Below, in pieces: positions 27,985 through 36,431 of a stretch of 64,000 nucleotides of DNA. The stretch spans positions 62,001 to 126,000 of the forward strand of contig DASRFB010000018.1 in the NCBI GenBank assembly GCA_035651815.1. The letters are read 5' to 3'. Source of the stretch: VBDM01 sp035651815 (lineage in GTDB: Bacteria; Pseudomonadota; Gammaproteobacteria; Burkholderiales; SG8-39). How positions within the stretch are numbered: position 1 is the stretch's first letter; every line of letters begins with the position of its first letter. Below the pieces are notes generated by a model. The model saw only the letters and a list, made by a program, of their open reading frames with translations, searched no databases and had not been told where the DNA came from. A program made the position numbers and the translations under genes.

Positions 27985-28075
27985 TGGCGGAGAGGGTGGG
28001 ATTCGAACCCACGTGCCGGTTACCCGACCATCTGATTTCGAGTCAGCGCCGTTATGACCGCTTCGGTACCTCTCC
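27985..28075 (-). tRNA. tRNA-Ser (CGA)
   Basis: On the minus strand the acceptor arms GGAGAGG and CCTCTCC pair fully, followed by discriminator G and an encoded CCA (27985-27987). The anticodon loop reads CTCGAAA, giving anticodon CGA for UCG codons. A T-arm with GGTTCGAATCC and a long variable arm (class II) are present. UCG is expected to be a frequent Ser codon at this GC content. Confidence 0.96.
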
Positions 28076-28088
28076 GGGTGCCGACATT

Positions 28089-29363
28089 TTAACCGTTCTC
28101 GAGCAACGCCTGGATCCACCGCGCGACGGCGAGCGTCCTCGCATCGTCGCCGATCCGGCCGACGATCTGCACTCCCACGGGTAGGCCTTTCGGGCCGGTG
28201 CCCGCGGGAACGGTGACGCACGGCGCGTGCAGGAGCGTCCACACCTGGTTCATCACCGGGTCCCCGGTCGGCATCCCGGCCGGGGCCTCGCCCGGCGCGG
28301 ACGGCGCGAGCAGCGCGTCGCAATCGGCGAACGCCTCGGCGAGACGCGCGCGGCATTCGCGCCCGAGCGCGATCGCGGACTCGTAGTCGGCCGGCGCCAT
28401 GGCGAACCCTTTCTCGCAGCGCTCGCGCAGCGCGGGGCTCAGCTGCTCGGGGTGGCGCGTGTACTCGTCGGCGAGGTTGTGCGCGATCTCGTACCACATG
28501 ACCGCGAGCTGCGCCTGGAGCAGCCCCGCGAACGCCTGCGGCAGCGCGACCTCGACCACGCGGGCGCCTTTGGCGATGCGCGCCGCCGCGCGTTCCATCG
28601 CGGCGACGGTCTCGGGCTGCGCCCGGTCCCATTGATGCGTGCGGCACAGGCCGACGCGCGCCGGGGCGGCGGCAGAGGCGCGCAGCTCGGGCCGGCCGGC
28701 GAGCGCCGACGCGAAAAGCGCCGCGTCCTCGACCGTGCGCGCGAGCACGCCGACCGTGTCGAGCGTGTCCGCGTCGTTCTTGAAGCCGGCGCGCGGCAGC
28801 GTGTTGTACGTCGGCTTGTAGCCGACGACGCCGCAGAAGGCCGCGGGCCGGATCACCGATCCCGCGGTCTGCGTCCCGAACGCGAGCGCCGCCATGTGAT
28901 CGGCGACCGCGGCCGCCGAGCCGCTCGAGGATCCGCCCGGCGTGTGCTCGAGGTCGTGCGGGTTGCGCGTCGGGCCGGGGTGGAACGTCGCGAACTCGGT
29001 CGTGACGGTCTTCCCGAGCACGATGCCGCCCGCGCGCCGCGTCAGCGCGACGACCGCCGCGTCCGAGGCGGGCCGGTGACCCGCGTAGATCGGAGAGCCG
29101 TAGGCGGTCGGCATGTCGTAGGTGTCGAACACGTCCTTCACGCCGACCGGCAGGCCGTGCAGCGGCCCGCGCACCGCACCCGCATCGAGCGCGCGGGCGC
29201 GCGCGAGCGCGTCGTCGCGAGCCACGTACTGCCATGCGCGCACCTGCGTCTCGCGCGCGTCGATGCGGGCGAGGCAGTCGCGCAGCAGCGCCTCGGCGGT
29301 GATCTCGCGGCGCGCGAGACGCCTCGCGGCCTCTGCGGCGGAGAGTCGGTTCAGGTCGGTCAT
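28089..29363 (-). CDS. Amidase-signature family hydrolase
   Basis: The 424-residue protein belongs to the amidase signature family. The catalytic Lys is in LPVGVKDVFDT (near residue 75). The Gly/Ser-rich signature TPGGSSSGSAAAVA (near 142-155) holds the cis-Ser, and GTQTAGSVIRPAAFCGVVGYKPT holds the nucleophile Ser. GatA is the best-known member, but here there is no gatC or gatB nearby and the C-terminus ends early. A free amidase of unknown substrate is therefore more likely. The gene stands alone, next to tRNA-Ser and divergent from the HD gene. Confidence 0.88.
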   Translation of the reverse strand: MTDLNRLSAAEAARRLARREITAEALLRDCLARIDARETQVRAWQYVARDDALARARALDAGAVRGPLHGLPVGVKDVFDTYDMPTAYGSPIYAGHRPASDAAVVALTRRAGGIVLGKTVTTEFATFHPGPTRNPHDLEHTPGGSSSGSAAAVADHMAALAFGTQTAGSVIRPAAFCGVVGYKPTYNTLPRAGFKNDADTLDTVGVLARTVEDAALFASALAGRPELRASAAAPARVGLCRTHQWDRAQPETVAAMERAAARIAKGARVVEVALPQAFAGLLQAQLAVMWYEIAHNLADEYTRHPEQLSPALRERCEKGFAMAPADYESAIALGRECRARLAEAFADCDALLAPSAPGEAPAGMPTGDPVMNQVWTLLHAPCVTVPAGTGPKGLPVGVQIVGRIGDDARTLAVARWIQALLENG

Positions 29364-29383
29364 GATCGGGTCGAGCTCGGGCG

Positions 29384-29980
29384 GTGTATTCTACTGCGCC
29401 GCCGCCGGCGGTCGACCGGGAGAAGAAACTGGCCAGCGTTTTCCGCCGCAGCGACGGCCTCGCTCCGATTCTGAAGGCGCTCGCCTTCGCCGCGCACAAG
29501 CACCGCGACCAGCGCCGCAAGGACGCGCGCGCCTCGCCCTACATCAACCACCCGATCGCGCTCGCCAACGTCCTGCGCAACGAGGCGGGCATCGCCGATG
29601 CGCTCGTGATCTGCGCGGCGCTCCTGCACGACACCATCGAGGACACCGAGACCACGCCCGAGGAGCTCGAGCGCGAGTTCGGCGGCAAGGTGCGCGACGT
29701 GGTGCTCGAGGTCACGGACGACAAGCGACTGCCGAAGAAGGACCGCAAGCGCCTGCAGATCGAGCACGCACCGCACCTGTCGCGGGCGGCGAAGCTGGTG
29801 AAGCTCGCCGACAAGATCTGCAACCTGCGCGACGTCGCGGACAATCCGCCGGCGGGCTGGGACCTCGCGCGCCGGCGCGAGTACTTCGACTGGGCGCGGC
29901 AGGTCGTCGACGGGCTGCGCGGCACCCACGCCGGCCTCGAGAAGGCGTTCGACGAGGCCTTTCTCAAGCGGCCCGATTGA
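29384..29980 (+). CDS. HD-domain hydrolase of the MESH1/SpoT-hydrolase type
   Basis: A 198-residue single-domain HD protein. Metal-ligand motifs are AAHKHRDQ near residue 37, SPYINHPIAL near 51, and ALLHDTIEDT near 77, with LVKLADKICNLRDV near 139. This is the pattern of ppGpp hydrolases such as MESH1 and the SpoT hydrolase domain, without synthetase or regulatory domains. Some members act on other nucleotides or on NADPH, so (p)ppGpp is the likely, not proven, substrate. The start is GTG at 29384. The first 20 residues are poorly conserved in type and a later start is possible. Confidence 0.85.
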   Translation: MYSTAPPPAVDREKKLASVFRRSDGLAPILKALAFAAHKHRDQRRKDARASPYINHPIALANVLRNEAGIADALVICAALLHDTIEDTETTPEELEREFGGKVRDVVLEVTDDKRLPKKDRKRLQIEHAPHLSRAAKLVKLADKICNLRDVADNPPAGWDLARRREYFDWARQVVDGLRGTHAGLEKAFDEAFLKRPD

Positions 29981-30020
29981 CCCGGCCGCGCCGGGGCGCG
30001 ATGCTAAAATCGCGCCTCCC

Positions 30021-30722
30021 ATGCCGGTCTCGACCAGCTCCGCGAGCCTGTTCCAGCCGCAGTCGCAGCAGCGCGCGCTGCTCGCCTGCGTCGGGGCGTC
30101 GATCGCGCTGCACGCGGGCGTGCTGATCGCGTTCCCGGAGCTGCGCGGCCGCCCCGCGAGCGCGCCTATCGTGCTGACGGCGACGCTGATGCCCGAGCGC
30201 GAGGCGACGCCGGCTCCGGAAAAACAGGCGCGCGCGGAGCCGGCCCGACCCCGGCCGAAACCGCGTCCCGTCGCCCGGCCCGAGATCGCGCGTCCCGCCC
30301 CGGCGCCGGAGCCGGAGCCCGCGCGCGAGGCGAGCGCGCCACCCGAAGCGCCGGCCCAGGTCGCCGCCGCGGCCCCGTCGGCGCCGGCGAACGCCGAGCC
30401 GAGCGCCCCGGCCGTCGTGTGGGATGGGGCGACGCTGCAGCAATACCGCACCGGGCTGATCGCCTTCGCGAAGCAGTACAAGCGTTACCCGGTCCAGGCG
30501 ATGGAGCGGGGATGGGAAGGCCGCGTCGAGATCCGGATCACCGTGCTGCCGACGGGCGCGGTCGAGAGCGCGCGCGTGAAGACGCCGAGCGGCTACCGGA
30601 TCCTCGACGACCAGGCGCTCGACATGGTGAAGCGCGCGCTCGCGCGCGCGCCCGTGCCGCCGGCGCTCGTCGGCCGTCAATTCAGCATCGACATCCCGGT
30701 GATCTTCGAGCTGCAGGGCTGA
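30021..30722 (+). CDS. tonB: TonB family energy transducer
   Basis: The 233-residue protein has one N-terminal membrane helix (about 19-37, with the SIALHAG segment whose His matches the TonB TM His). A Pro/Ala/Glu-rich periplasmic spacer spans about 60-135, and the C-terminal TonB domain about 140-233 (YPVQAMERGWEGRVEIRITV, IPVIFEL). It spans the periplasm to open TonB-dependent outer-membrane receptors, powered by ExbB/ExbD, whose genes lie at 1-493. A TAAAAT hexamer at 30005-30010 stands 10 nt before the ATG. It is next to the Fur-boxed iron transporter genes, which run the other way and end convergently with it. Confidence 0.93.
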   Translation: MPVSTSSASLFQPQSQQRALLACVGASIALHAGVLIAFPELRGRPASAPIVLTATLMPEREATPAPEKQARAEPARPRPKPRPVARPEIARPAPAPEPEPAREASAPPEAPAQVAAAAPSAPANAEPSAPAVVWDGATLQQYRTGLIAFAKQYKRYPVQAMERGWEGRVEIRITVLPTGAVESARVKTPSGYRILDDQALDMVKRALARAPVPPALVGRQFSIDIPVIFELQG

Positions 30723-30745
30723 GCGCCCTGCATCGCGCTTTCGGG

Positions 30746-31600
30746 TCAGCCCTGTCCCGCGAGACGGTCCGCGCGCCGATCGGAGCGCGGACCGTAGCCC
30801 GAGCCGCCCACGATCCGCGTCAGCGCGAGCATCAGTCCGATGGTGAGGACGTAGATCCCGAGCTGGATCCCGTACGGCTTGGCGCTGTAGCCGATCAGCG
30901 TGTGCAGCAGCTTTCCGACCAGGCTGTCGTCGGGCAGGAAACGCGACGTGTCCCAGACGGCCTGGCCGATCGGCGGCAGGATGTCCGCCTGCACCAGAAA
31001 CGCGGCGGCCTGCGCCGCCATCCCGGCCGCGAGCAGCAGGATCAGCCATCCCGTGACGGTGAACAGCCGCTTCGCGGGGATGCGCAGCAGGCCGAGATAC
31101 ATCGCGAGCGAGAGCGCCACGCCGCCGATCAGGCCGAGCGCGAAGCCGCTCCCGAGCTCGCGCGTCTGCCCGGGTCCCGAGGCGGCGATGCCGTACAGGA
31201 ACAGCACGAGCTCGGAGCCTTCGCGGAGCACGGCGAGGGCCACGACGATCGAGAGCACATACAGCGGCCGCGAGCCGCCGCGCACCGCCGCTCCGACCGA
31301 GCTCAGCTCGGCCGCCATCTGACGGCCGTGCCGGCTCATCCAGATCTGGTGCCAACCCAGCATGATCACCGCGACACCGAGCACGCTCGCGTTGAAGATC
31401 TCCTGGCCCAGCCCCGAGGCGGCGGCGGCCAGCCGCTCGGCGAAGGCAGCGACGACGAGCGCACCGAGCGTGCCGCCCGCGACGCCATAGCCCACCCACA
31501 GGCCGCGCCGATGTACGCCGCGGGTGGCGGCGAGCACGATGCTCACGACCAGGGCGGCTTCCAGGACTTCGCGCAGGACGATGACGGCGGTGGCGAGCAT
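30746..31600 (-). CDS. FTR1-family high-affinity iron permease
   Basis: An inner-membrane protein of 284 residues with about seven helices. It carries two REXXE-type iron-binding motifs: REVLE at residues 10-14 in the first helix and REGSE near residue 122 in the fourth. These are the signature of FTR1/EfeU permeases, which import Fe after oxidation or with a periplasmic partner. It is 5 nt behind a small cupredoxin gene on the same strand, and a Fur-type operator precedes that pair. No EfeB peroxidase is adjacent. Length and motif order match the family. Confidence 0.93.
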   Translation of the reverse strand: MLATAVIVLREVLEAALVVSIVLAATRGVHRRGLWVGYGVAGGTLGALVVAAFAERLAAAASGLGQEIFNASVLGVAVIMLGWHQIWMSRHGRQMAAELSSVGAAVRGGSRPLYVLSIVVALAVLREGSELVLFLYGIAASGPGQTRELGSGFALGLIGGVALSLAMYLGLLRIPAKRLFTVTGWLILLLAAGMAAQAAAFLVQADILPPIGQAVWDTSRFLPDDSLVGKLLHTLIGYSAKPYGIQLGIYVLTIGLMLALTRIVGGSGYGPRSDRRADRLAGQG

Positions 31601-31605
31601 GGTGG

Positions 31606-31941
31606 CTATTTCGCGACGAGCGTGCCTTTGGCGGTGGCCTCGTGGAACTCACCGATGAACTTGTACGTGCCCGGCTTGAGCGGCCCGATCAGGATCGTCG
31701 CCTCGCTCTTTCCCGGGATGACCTTTTCGCGCCTGAGATCCGAGCTGTCGAACTCCTCGGGCGTCGCATCCAGGTTCTTCACCCGGAGCTTGAATTTCTT
31801 TCCCGCCGGCACTTGCAGCTCGGTCGGCTCGAAGCGATGGTCCTTGATCGTCAGCGCGAAGCCGGCGTCCTGCGCCCGCGCGGCGGTGCCGAACGCGGCG
31901 GCCGCCGCGACAATCAGGGCCGGAAACCACGAACGCGCCAC
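31606..31941 (-). CDS. Periplasmic cupredoxin-like protein, probable iron-uptake partner
   Basis: A 111-residue secreted protein: signal peptide 1-23 (ending ARAQ) and a cupredoxin-type beta fold with ALTIKDHRFEPTELQVPAGKKF and the C-terminal GPLKPGTYKFIGEFHEATAKG. The mature protein has no Cys and no Met, so a classical type 1 blue-copper site (Cys, two His, Met) cannot form. Only His35 and His100 with acidic residues are available as ligands. The start is GTG with GGGAGAAAG before it. Being first in a Fur-boxed unit with FTR1, it probably binds Fe or Cu for the permease. That role is inferred. Confidence 0.85.
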   Translation of the reverse strand: MARSWFPALIVAAAAAFGTAARAQDAGFALTIKDHRFEPTELQVPAGKKFKLRVKNLDATPEEFDSSDLRREKVIPGKSEATILIGPLKPGTYKFIGEFHEATAKGTLVAK

Positions 31942-31975
31942 GAAGCTTTCTCCCGGTGAATGGGACCGTTCCGGA

Positions 31976-31994
31976 AATGATATTGATTCTCATT
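31976..31994 (-). promoter_or_regulatory. Fur box upstream of the cupredoxin-FTR1 operon
   Basis: The plus strand reads AATGATATTGATTCTCATT. It divides as AATGAT-ATTGAT-T-CTCATT, close to the three-hexamer Fur consensus (two NAT(A/T)AT repeats, one base, one inverted repeat). It lies 35-53 nt before the GTG of the cupredoxin gene, where Fe-Fur would block RNA polymerase. Its AT content stands out sharply from the surrounding DNA. Fur itself is encoded at 39268-39693. Confidence 0.82.
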
Positions 31995-32034
31995 AGAACT
32001 GTCAAACGCCCGCCCCGGGGCGGCCCGGTGATGC

Positions 32035-32607
32035 TCAGCGGGCCGCGACCGGCGAGTCCTGCGGATCGATGCGCCGGGCGCCGTCGAAGCGACGCGCCCA
32101 GTAACCCACGCTCATGCGCTCGACGCGGACCGAGGCGCCGGGCTTCGGCGCGTGGATGAAGCGGCCGCCGCCCAGATAGAGCCCGACGTGCGAGTACTTG
32201 CGGTGGCGCGTGTTGTAGAAGACGAGGTCGCCGGGACGCAGGTCGCCGGCATGGACGGGCCGTCCGACCTTGCTCTGCGCCAGGGTGTTGTGCGGGAGCG
32301 AGAGCCCGAGCGCTTCGCGATAAACGTGCACGACGAGGCCGCTGCAGTCGAACCCGGTGTCGGGCGATTCGCCTCCGCGTCGGTACGCGACGCCGACCGC
32401 GGCGAGCGCCTCCTGCGCCAGCTCGTCGGACGGCGGGGCCGGCGGTGCAACCGCCGGAGAAAATGAACGGGGAGCGGGGGGCGCGGCCGCGATCGGGGCG
32501 GCAAGCTCGGGAGCGGGCGGCGCGCCCGGGAGCGCTTGCGTCAAAGGCGCCTCGCCGGAGCAGCCGGTCAAAGATAAAATAAGGAGAAACAATAGCTTCT
32601 GTCGCAT
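32035..32607 (-). CDS. NlpC/P60 family peptidoglycan endopeptidase, lipoprotein
   Basis: The 190-residue product has a lipoprotein signal with lipobox LTGC (Cys16), an Ala/Pro-rich linker to about residue 60, and a C-terminal NlpC/P60 domain. The catalytic Cys is in FDCSGLV, the His in YSHVGLYLG, and the third polar residue is His in RFIHAPK. Such enzymes cut stem peptides or cross-links (MepS type) during wall growth. It lies alone on the minus strand; its stop is 41 nt from the Fur box of the next operon, which therefore does not control it. The substrate bond is not determined by sequence. Confidence 0.92.
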   Translation of the reverse strand: MRQKLLFLLILSLTGCSGEAPLTQALPGAPPAPELAAPIAAAPPAPRSFSPAVAPPAPPSDELAQEALAAVGVAYRRGGESPDTGFDCSGLVVHVYREALGLSLPHNTLAQSKVGRPVHAGDLRPGDLVFYNTRHRKYSHVGLYLGGGRFIHAPKPGASVRVERMSVGYWARRFDGARRIDPQDSPVAAR

Positions 32608-32725
32608 CGCGCGGCTTGGCGGCTTTCCTGTGCTTCGGCGCGTCCAGCGCGGGCCGAAGCAGCCAACGCTAGCGCCCGAACGTTGCTGGTTTATGAAAAC
32701 CGCGGGACCGGACGATCACGGAATC

Positions 32726-34693
32726 ATGAGCGGCGCCGTACCGAACGAACTGCAGCGCGTCTTCGGCGACGGCGGTGCGCTGGCCGGGAAGCTCGCCGGC
32801 TACCGGCCGAGGGCGCAGCAGCTTGCGATGGCCGAGCGCGTCGCCGACGCAATCCGCGACAACGCGGTCCTGGTGTGCGAGGCGGGCACCGGAACCGGGA
32901 AGACCTTCGCGTACCTGGCGCCGGCTCTCCTCGCGGGCGGCAAGGTGATCGTCTCCACGGGAACGAAGACCCTGCAGGATCAGCTGTTCCGGCGCGACCT
33001 GCCGCTGCTGCGCGACGCGCTCGGCGTGTCGGCGAGCGTCGCGCTGCTCAAGGGACGCGCCAACTACGTGTGCCTCTATCATCTCGAGCACAACCTCGCC
33101 GACGGCCGGCTCGCGAGCCGCGACGACGCGTCGGACCTGCAGCGCATCGGCCGCTTCGCGCGCGTCTCCGCGAGCGGCGACCGCGGCGAGCTGGCCGAGG
33201 TGCCCGAGGAAGCACCCGCCTGGGCGCTCGCGACGTCGACGCGAGAGAACTGCCTGGGACAGGCATGCCCGCGCCACGCCGACTGCTTCGTCATGACGGC
33301 GCGGCGGCGCGCGCTCGCGGCCGACCTGGTCGTCGTGAACCATCATCTGTTCTTCGCCGATGCCGCGCTGAAGGACGACGGCATGGCCGAGCTACTGCCC
33401 GCGTGCAATACGGTGATCTTCGACGAAGCGCACCAGCTGCCGGAGACGGCGACGCTGTTCTTCGGCGAGACGGTCTCGAGCGCGCAGCTGCTCGAGCTCG
33501 CGCGCGACGCGCGCCGCGAGACGCTCGCCGGCGCTCCCGATGTGCCCGCGCTCGCGGCGCGCATCGCGGCCGTGGAAAAGGCGGCGCGCGATTTGCGGCT
33601 GTCGTTGCCCGCCGAGGGCGCTCGCTACGCCGCGCGCGCGCTCGACGGACGCGGCGCGTTCGCAGCGGCGCTCGACGCCGTGCAGGAAGCGCTCACGGCG
33701 CTCGGTGCCGGTCTGGACGCGGTGGCCGAGCGCGGCGAAGGCCTCGCGCGCTGCGCCGAGCGCGCCGGCGCGGCGCTCGACCTGCTGCTGCGCTGGCGCG
33801 AGGGCGACCGCGAGCGCCTCATCCGGTGGGTCGAGGCCTACGCGCACTCGCTCGCGCTCAACGCGACGCCGCTGTCGGTGGCGCCGCTGTTTCGAAGGCA
33901 GCTCGAAGGACGGCCGCGCGCGTGGGTATTCGTCTCCGCGACGCTCGCGGTGGCGGGCGACTTCGGGCTCTACTGCGCCGAGATGGGACTGGAGGACGCG
34001 GACACCGCGTGCTGGGACAGCCCGTTCGACTACGCCGGCAACGCGACGCTGTACGTGCCGAAGGGGCTGCCCGACCCGAGCAGCCCCGAGCACACGCGCG
34101 CCGTCGTGCAGGCGGCGCTGCCCGTGCTGCGCGCGAGCCGCGGGCGAGCCTTCCTGCTGTTCACCACCTTGCGCGCGATGCGGCTCGCGCACGAGCTGCT
34201 TCGCGAAGCGTTCTCGCGCGAAGGGCTCGCGTATCCGCTGCTGCTGCAGGGCGAAGGCTCGCGCAGCGATTTGCTGGAGCGCTTCCGCCGGCTGGGCGAC
34301 GCTGTGCTGGTCGGCAGCGCGAGCTTCTGGGAAGGCGTCGACGTGCGCGGAGAGGCGCTGTCGCTCGTCGTCATCGACAAGCTGCCGTTCGCGCCGCCCG
34401 ACGACCCCGTGCTCGCCGCGCGCCTCGCGGCGTTCGAGCGCGAAGGGCGCAGCCCCTTCGTGGAATACCAGCTGCCGCGGGCCGCGATCGCGCTGAAGCA
34501 GGGGGCCGGGCGGCTGATCCGCGACGAAGCCGACCGCGGGGTGCTGATGATCTGCGACCCGCGCCTGTTCTCGCGCGCCTACGGCCGCCGGCTGCTCGCC
34601 AGCCTGCCGCCGATGCGACCGACGCGCGACGAGGCCGACGCCGTCGCCTTCTTCTCCGGCCCCGCTACCAGACCCTCCACCACGGGCTCGTGA
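32726..34693 (+). CDS. DinG/YoaA-type XPD-like DNA helicase
   Basis: A superfamily 2 Fe-S helicase related to DinG, YoaA and XPD, acting 5'-3' on damaged or R-loop DNA. Motifs are Walker A CEAGTGTGKTF, motif Ia STGTKTLQDQLF, four Cys in the Fe-S region (one in NYVCLYH, then NCLGQACPRHADCF), the DEAH box VIFDEAHQLPE, and in the second helicase domain VGSASFWEGVDVRG and QGAGRLIRDEADRG. I start at ATG 32726 (MSGAVPNELQRVF), giving 655 residues; ATG 32693 would add 11. It overlaps the convergent bamD by 29 nt. Confidence 0.93.
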   Translation: MSGAVPNELQRVFGDGGALAGKLAGYRPRAQQLAMAERVADAIRDNAVLVCEAGTGTGKTFAYLAPALLAGGKVIVSTGTKTLQDQLFRRDLPLLRDALGVSASVALLKGRANYVCLYHLEHNLADGRLASRDDASDLQRIGRFARVSASGDRGELAEVPEEAPAWALATSTRENCLGQACPRHADCFVMTARRRALAADLVVVNHHLFFADAALKDDGMAELLPACNTVIFDEAHQLPETATLFFGETVSSAQLLELARDARRETLAGAPDVPALAARIAAVEKAARDLRLSLPAEGARYAARALDGRGAFAAALDAVQEALTALGAGLDAVAERGEGLARCAERAGAALDLLLRWREGDRERLIRWVEAYAHSLALNATPLSVAPLFRRQLEGRPRAWVFVSATLAVAGDFGLYCAEMGLEDADTACWDSPFDYAGNATLYVPKGLPDPSSPEHTRAVVQAALPVLRASRGRAFLLFTTLRAMRLAHELLREAFSREGLAYPLLLQGEGSRSDLLERFRRLGDAVLVGSASFWEGVDVRGEALSLVVIDKLPFAPPDDPVLAARLAAFEREGRSPFVEYQLPRAAIALKQGAGRLIRDEADRGVLMICDPRLFSRAYGRRLLASLPPMRPTRDEADAVAFFSGPATRPSTTGS

Positions 34694-35459
34694 CGTCCTC
34701 GGAGGCGAAGTAGCGGGTCTTCGGGAAGTTGCGGCGCAGGACGCGCGCGGCGTCGCCGCTCAATTGCTTCATGCCGAGCGCGTCGTACGCCTGCACCATG
34801 ATAAAGAGCGCCTCCTCGCACGCGGGCGACTCGGGATAGTTCTGCAGGGCGTACTGGGCCCGGTTGATCGCGGCGACCCAGGCGCCGCGCTTCACGTAAT
34901 AGCGGGCGACGTACACCTCGTGTGACGCGAGCGCGTTCACGAGGTACTTCATTCGCGCGATCGCGTCCGGCGCGTACTTGCTCTCGGGATAGCGCTGCAC
35001 CAGCTCGCGGAAGGCGTCGAACGCTTCGCGCGGCGCCTTGGGATCGCGCTCGGCGGGATTCTGGTCGGAGATCTTGCCGAGGAAGCCCTGGTCCTCGTTG
35101 AAGTAGATCAGGCCTTTCAGGTAATACGCGTAGTCGACGTTGGCGTGGTTGGGATGCAGCTTGATGAAGCGGTCGATGGCGGCCACGCCCGAGGCCTGCT
35201 CGCCCTGCTTGTAGTACGCGTACGCGATCTCGAGCTGCGCCTGCTGCGCGTAGCGACCGTACGGATAGCGCGACTCGAGCTTCTCGTAGTACTTGATCGC
35301 CTGATCGTAGTTGCTGCTCTCCAGCTCGTCCTTCGCTTCCTTGTACAGGCGGTTCGCGGGCCAGGTGTCGGCCGGATCGACCTTGTCGGGGAACAGCCCG
35401 CACCCGCCCAGCGCGAGCGCGAGGACGGAGCAGGCGGCTGCGGCTACACTACGTTTCAT
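34665..35459 (-). CDS. bamD: Outer-membrane assembly lipoprotein BamD
   Basis: BamD is the essential lipoprotein of the BAM complex that inserts beta-barrel proteins in the outer membrane. The 264-residue product has a lipobox in ALGGCGLFPD (Cys20) and then about five TPR-like repeats, with ANRLYKEAKDELESSNYDQAIKYYE as the first and RYPYGRYAQQAQLEIAYAYYK next. The start ATG 35459 gives the normal signal peptide. It is divergent from rluD by 27 nt, the classical arrangement. BamE is encoded 4.3 kb further on. Confidence 0.95.
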   Translation of the reverse strand: MKRSVAAAACSVLALALGGCGLFPDKVDPADTWPANRLYKEAKDELESSNYDQAIKYYEKLESRYPYGRYAQQAQLEIAYAYYKQGEQASGVAAIDRFIKLHPNHANVDYAYYLKGLIYFNEDQGFLGKISDQNPAERDPKAPREAFDAFRELVQRYPESKYAPDAIARMKYLVNALASHEVYVARYYVKRGAWVAAINRAQYALQNYPESPACEEALFIMVQAYDALGMKQLSGDAARVLRRNFPKTRYFASEDVTSPWWRVW

Positions 35460-35486
35460 GCGTGACGCGAAAATGCGGCGGCAAAA

Positions 35487-36431
35487 ATGAGCGACGAAAA
35501 TCGGCCGGCCGATTATAGCCCGGGCTCGCCGCGCCGAGTGCCCGAATCGCTCGCGGGACTGCGCCTCGACCAGGCGCTCGCGCGCATGTTCCCCGAGCAT
35601 TCGCGCAGCCGTCTGCAGCACTGGCTGCGCGAGGGCCACATCCGCCTCGATTCGCGCGCCGCGAAGCCGAAGCAGAAGATCTGGGGCGGCGAGCGGATAG
35701 AGATCGCGCCCCAGCCCGGTCCCTCCGAGACCGCGCACCGGCCCGAGCGCATCCCGCTGGACGTCGTGTACGAGGACGACGCGGTGCTCGTGCTGAACAA
35801 GCCCGCCGGGCTGGTGATGCACCCGGGCAGCGGCAACTGGAAGGGCACGCTGCTCAACGCGCTCCTCGAGCACGCGCCCGCGACCGCGACCGTGCCGCGC
35901 GCGGGGATCGTGCACCGTCTCGACAAGGACACGAGCGGGCTGGTCGTGGTCGCCAAGACACCCGAGGCGCAGACGAGCCTCGTGCGCCAGCTGCAGGCGC
36001 GCACCGTGCGCCGCGAGTACCTCGCGCTCGTGCACGGCGCCGTGAAGTCGGACGGCGAGGTCTCGGGCGCGGTCGGGCGCCATCCGCGCGAGCGCACGCG
36101 CATGGCGGTCGTGCCCGGCGGCAAGCCGGCGCTCACGCGCTACCGGGTCGCCGCGCGGCTCGAAGGCGCGACGCTCCTGCACTGCAGCCTGGCGACCGGA
36201 CGCACGCACCAGATCCGCGTGCACATGCAATCGATCGGGCATCCCCTCGTCGGCGATCCCGTGTATCGCGACCGCCGCCCATCGCGCGCCGATGCGCGGC
36301 TCGCGGCGTTTCCCAGACAGGCCTTGCACGCGGCGAGGCTCTCGTTCGTGCATCCGGTCTCGGCGAAGGCCGTCGGCTTCGAGGCGCCGATGCCCGAGGA
36401 CCTGCGCGCCCTGCTGGACGGCCTCGCGTGA
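35487..36431 (+). CDS. rluD: 23S rRNA pseudouridine synthase D
   Basis: RluD makes pseudouridines 1911, 1915 and 1917 in helix 69 of 23S rRNA. The 314-residue protein has an N-terminal S4 domain (GLRLDQALARMFPEHSRSRLQHWL) and the catalytic domain with HRLDKDTSGLVVVAK, whose Asp is the nucleophile. ATGRTHQIRVHM and the substrate-side YRVAARLEG follow in order. The divergent bamD and the downstream pgeF are its usual neighbours. Its TGA overlaps the pgeF GTG by 4 nt, implying coupled translation. Confidence 0.95.
   Translation: MSDENRPADYSPGSPRRVPESLAGLRLDQALARMFPEHSRSRLQHWLREGHIRLDSRAAKPKQKIWGGERIEIAPQPGPSETAHRPERIPLDVVYEDDAVLVLNKPAGLVMHPGSGNWKGTLLNALLEHAPATATVPRAGIVHRLDKDTSGLVVVAKTPEAQTSLVRQLQARTVRREYLALVHGAVKSDGEVSGAVGRHPRERTRMAVVPGGKPALTRYRVAARLEGATLLHCSLATGRTHQIRVHMQSIGHPLVGDPVYRDRRPSRADARLAAFPRQALHAARLSFVHPVSAKAVGFEAPMPEDLRALLDGLA

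Noticed and set aside
28089..29363. The amidase as GatA of the tRNA amidotransferase
   Set aside because: No gatB or gatC is adjacent, and the C-terminal third is shorter than in GatA. The tRNA gene beside it is a coincidence of position.
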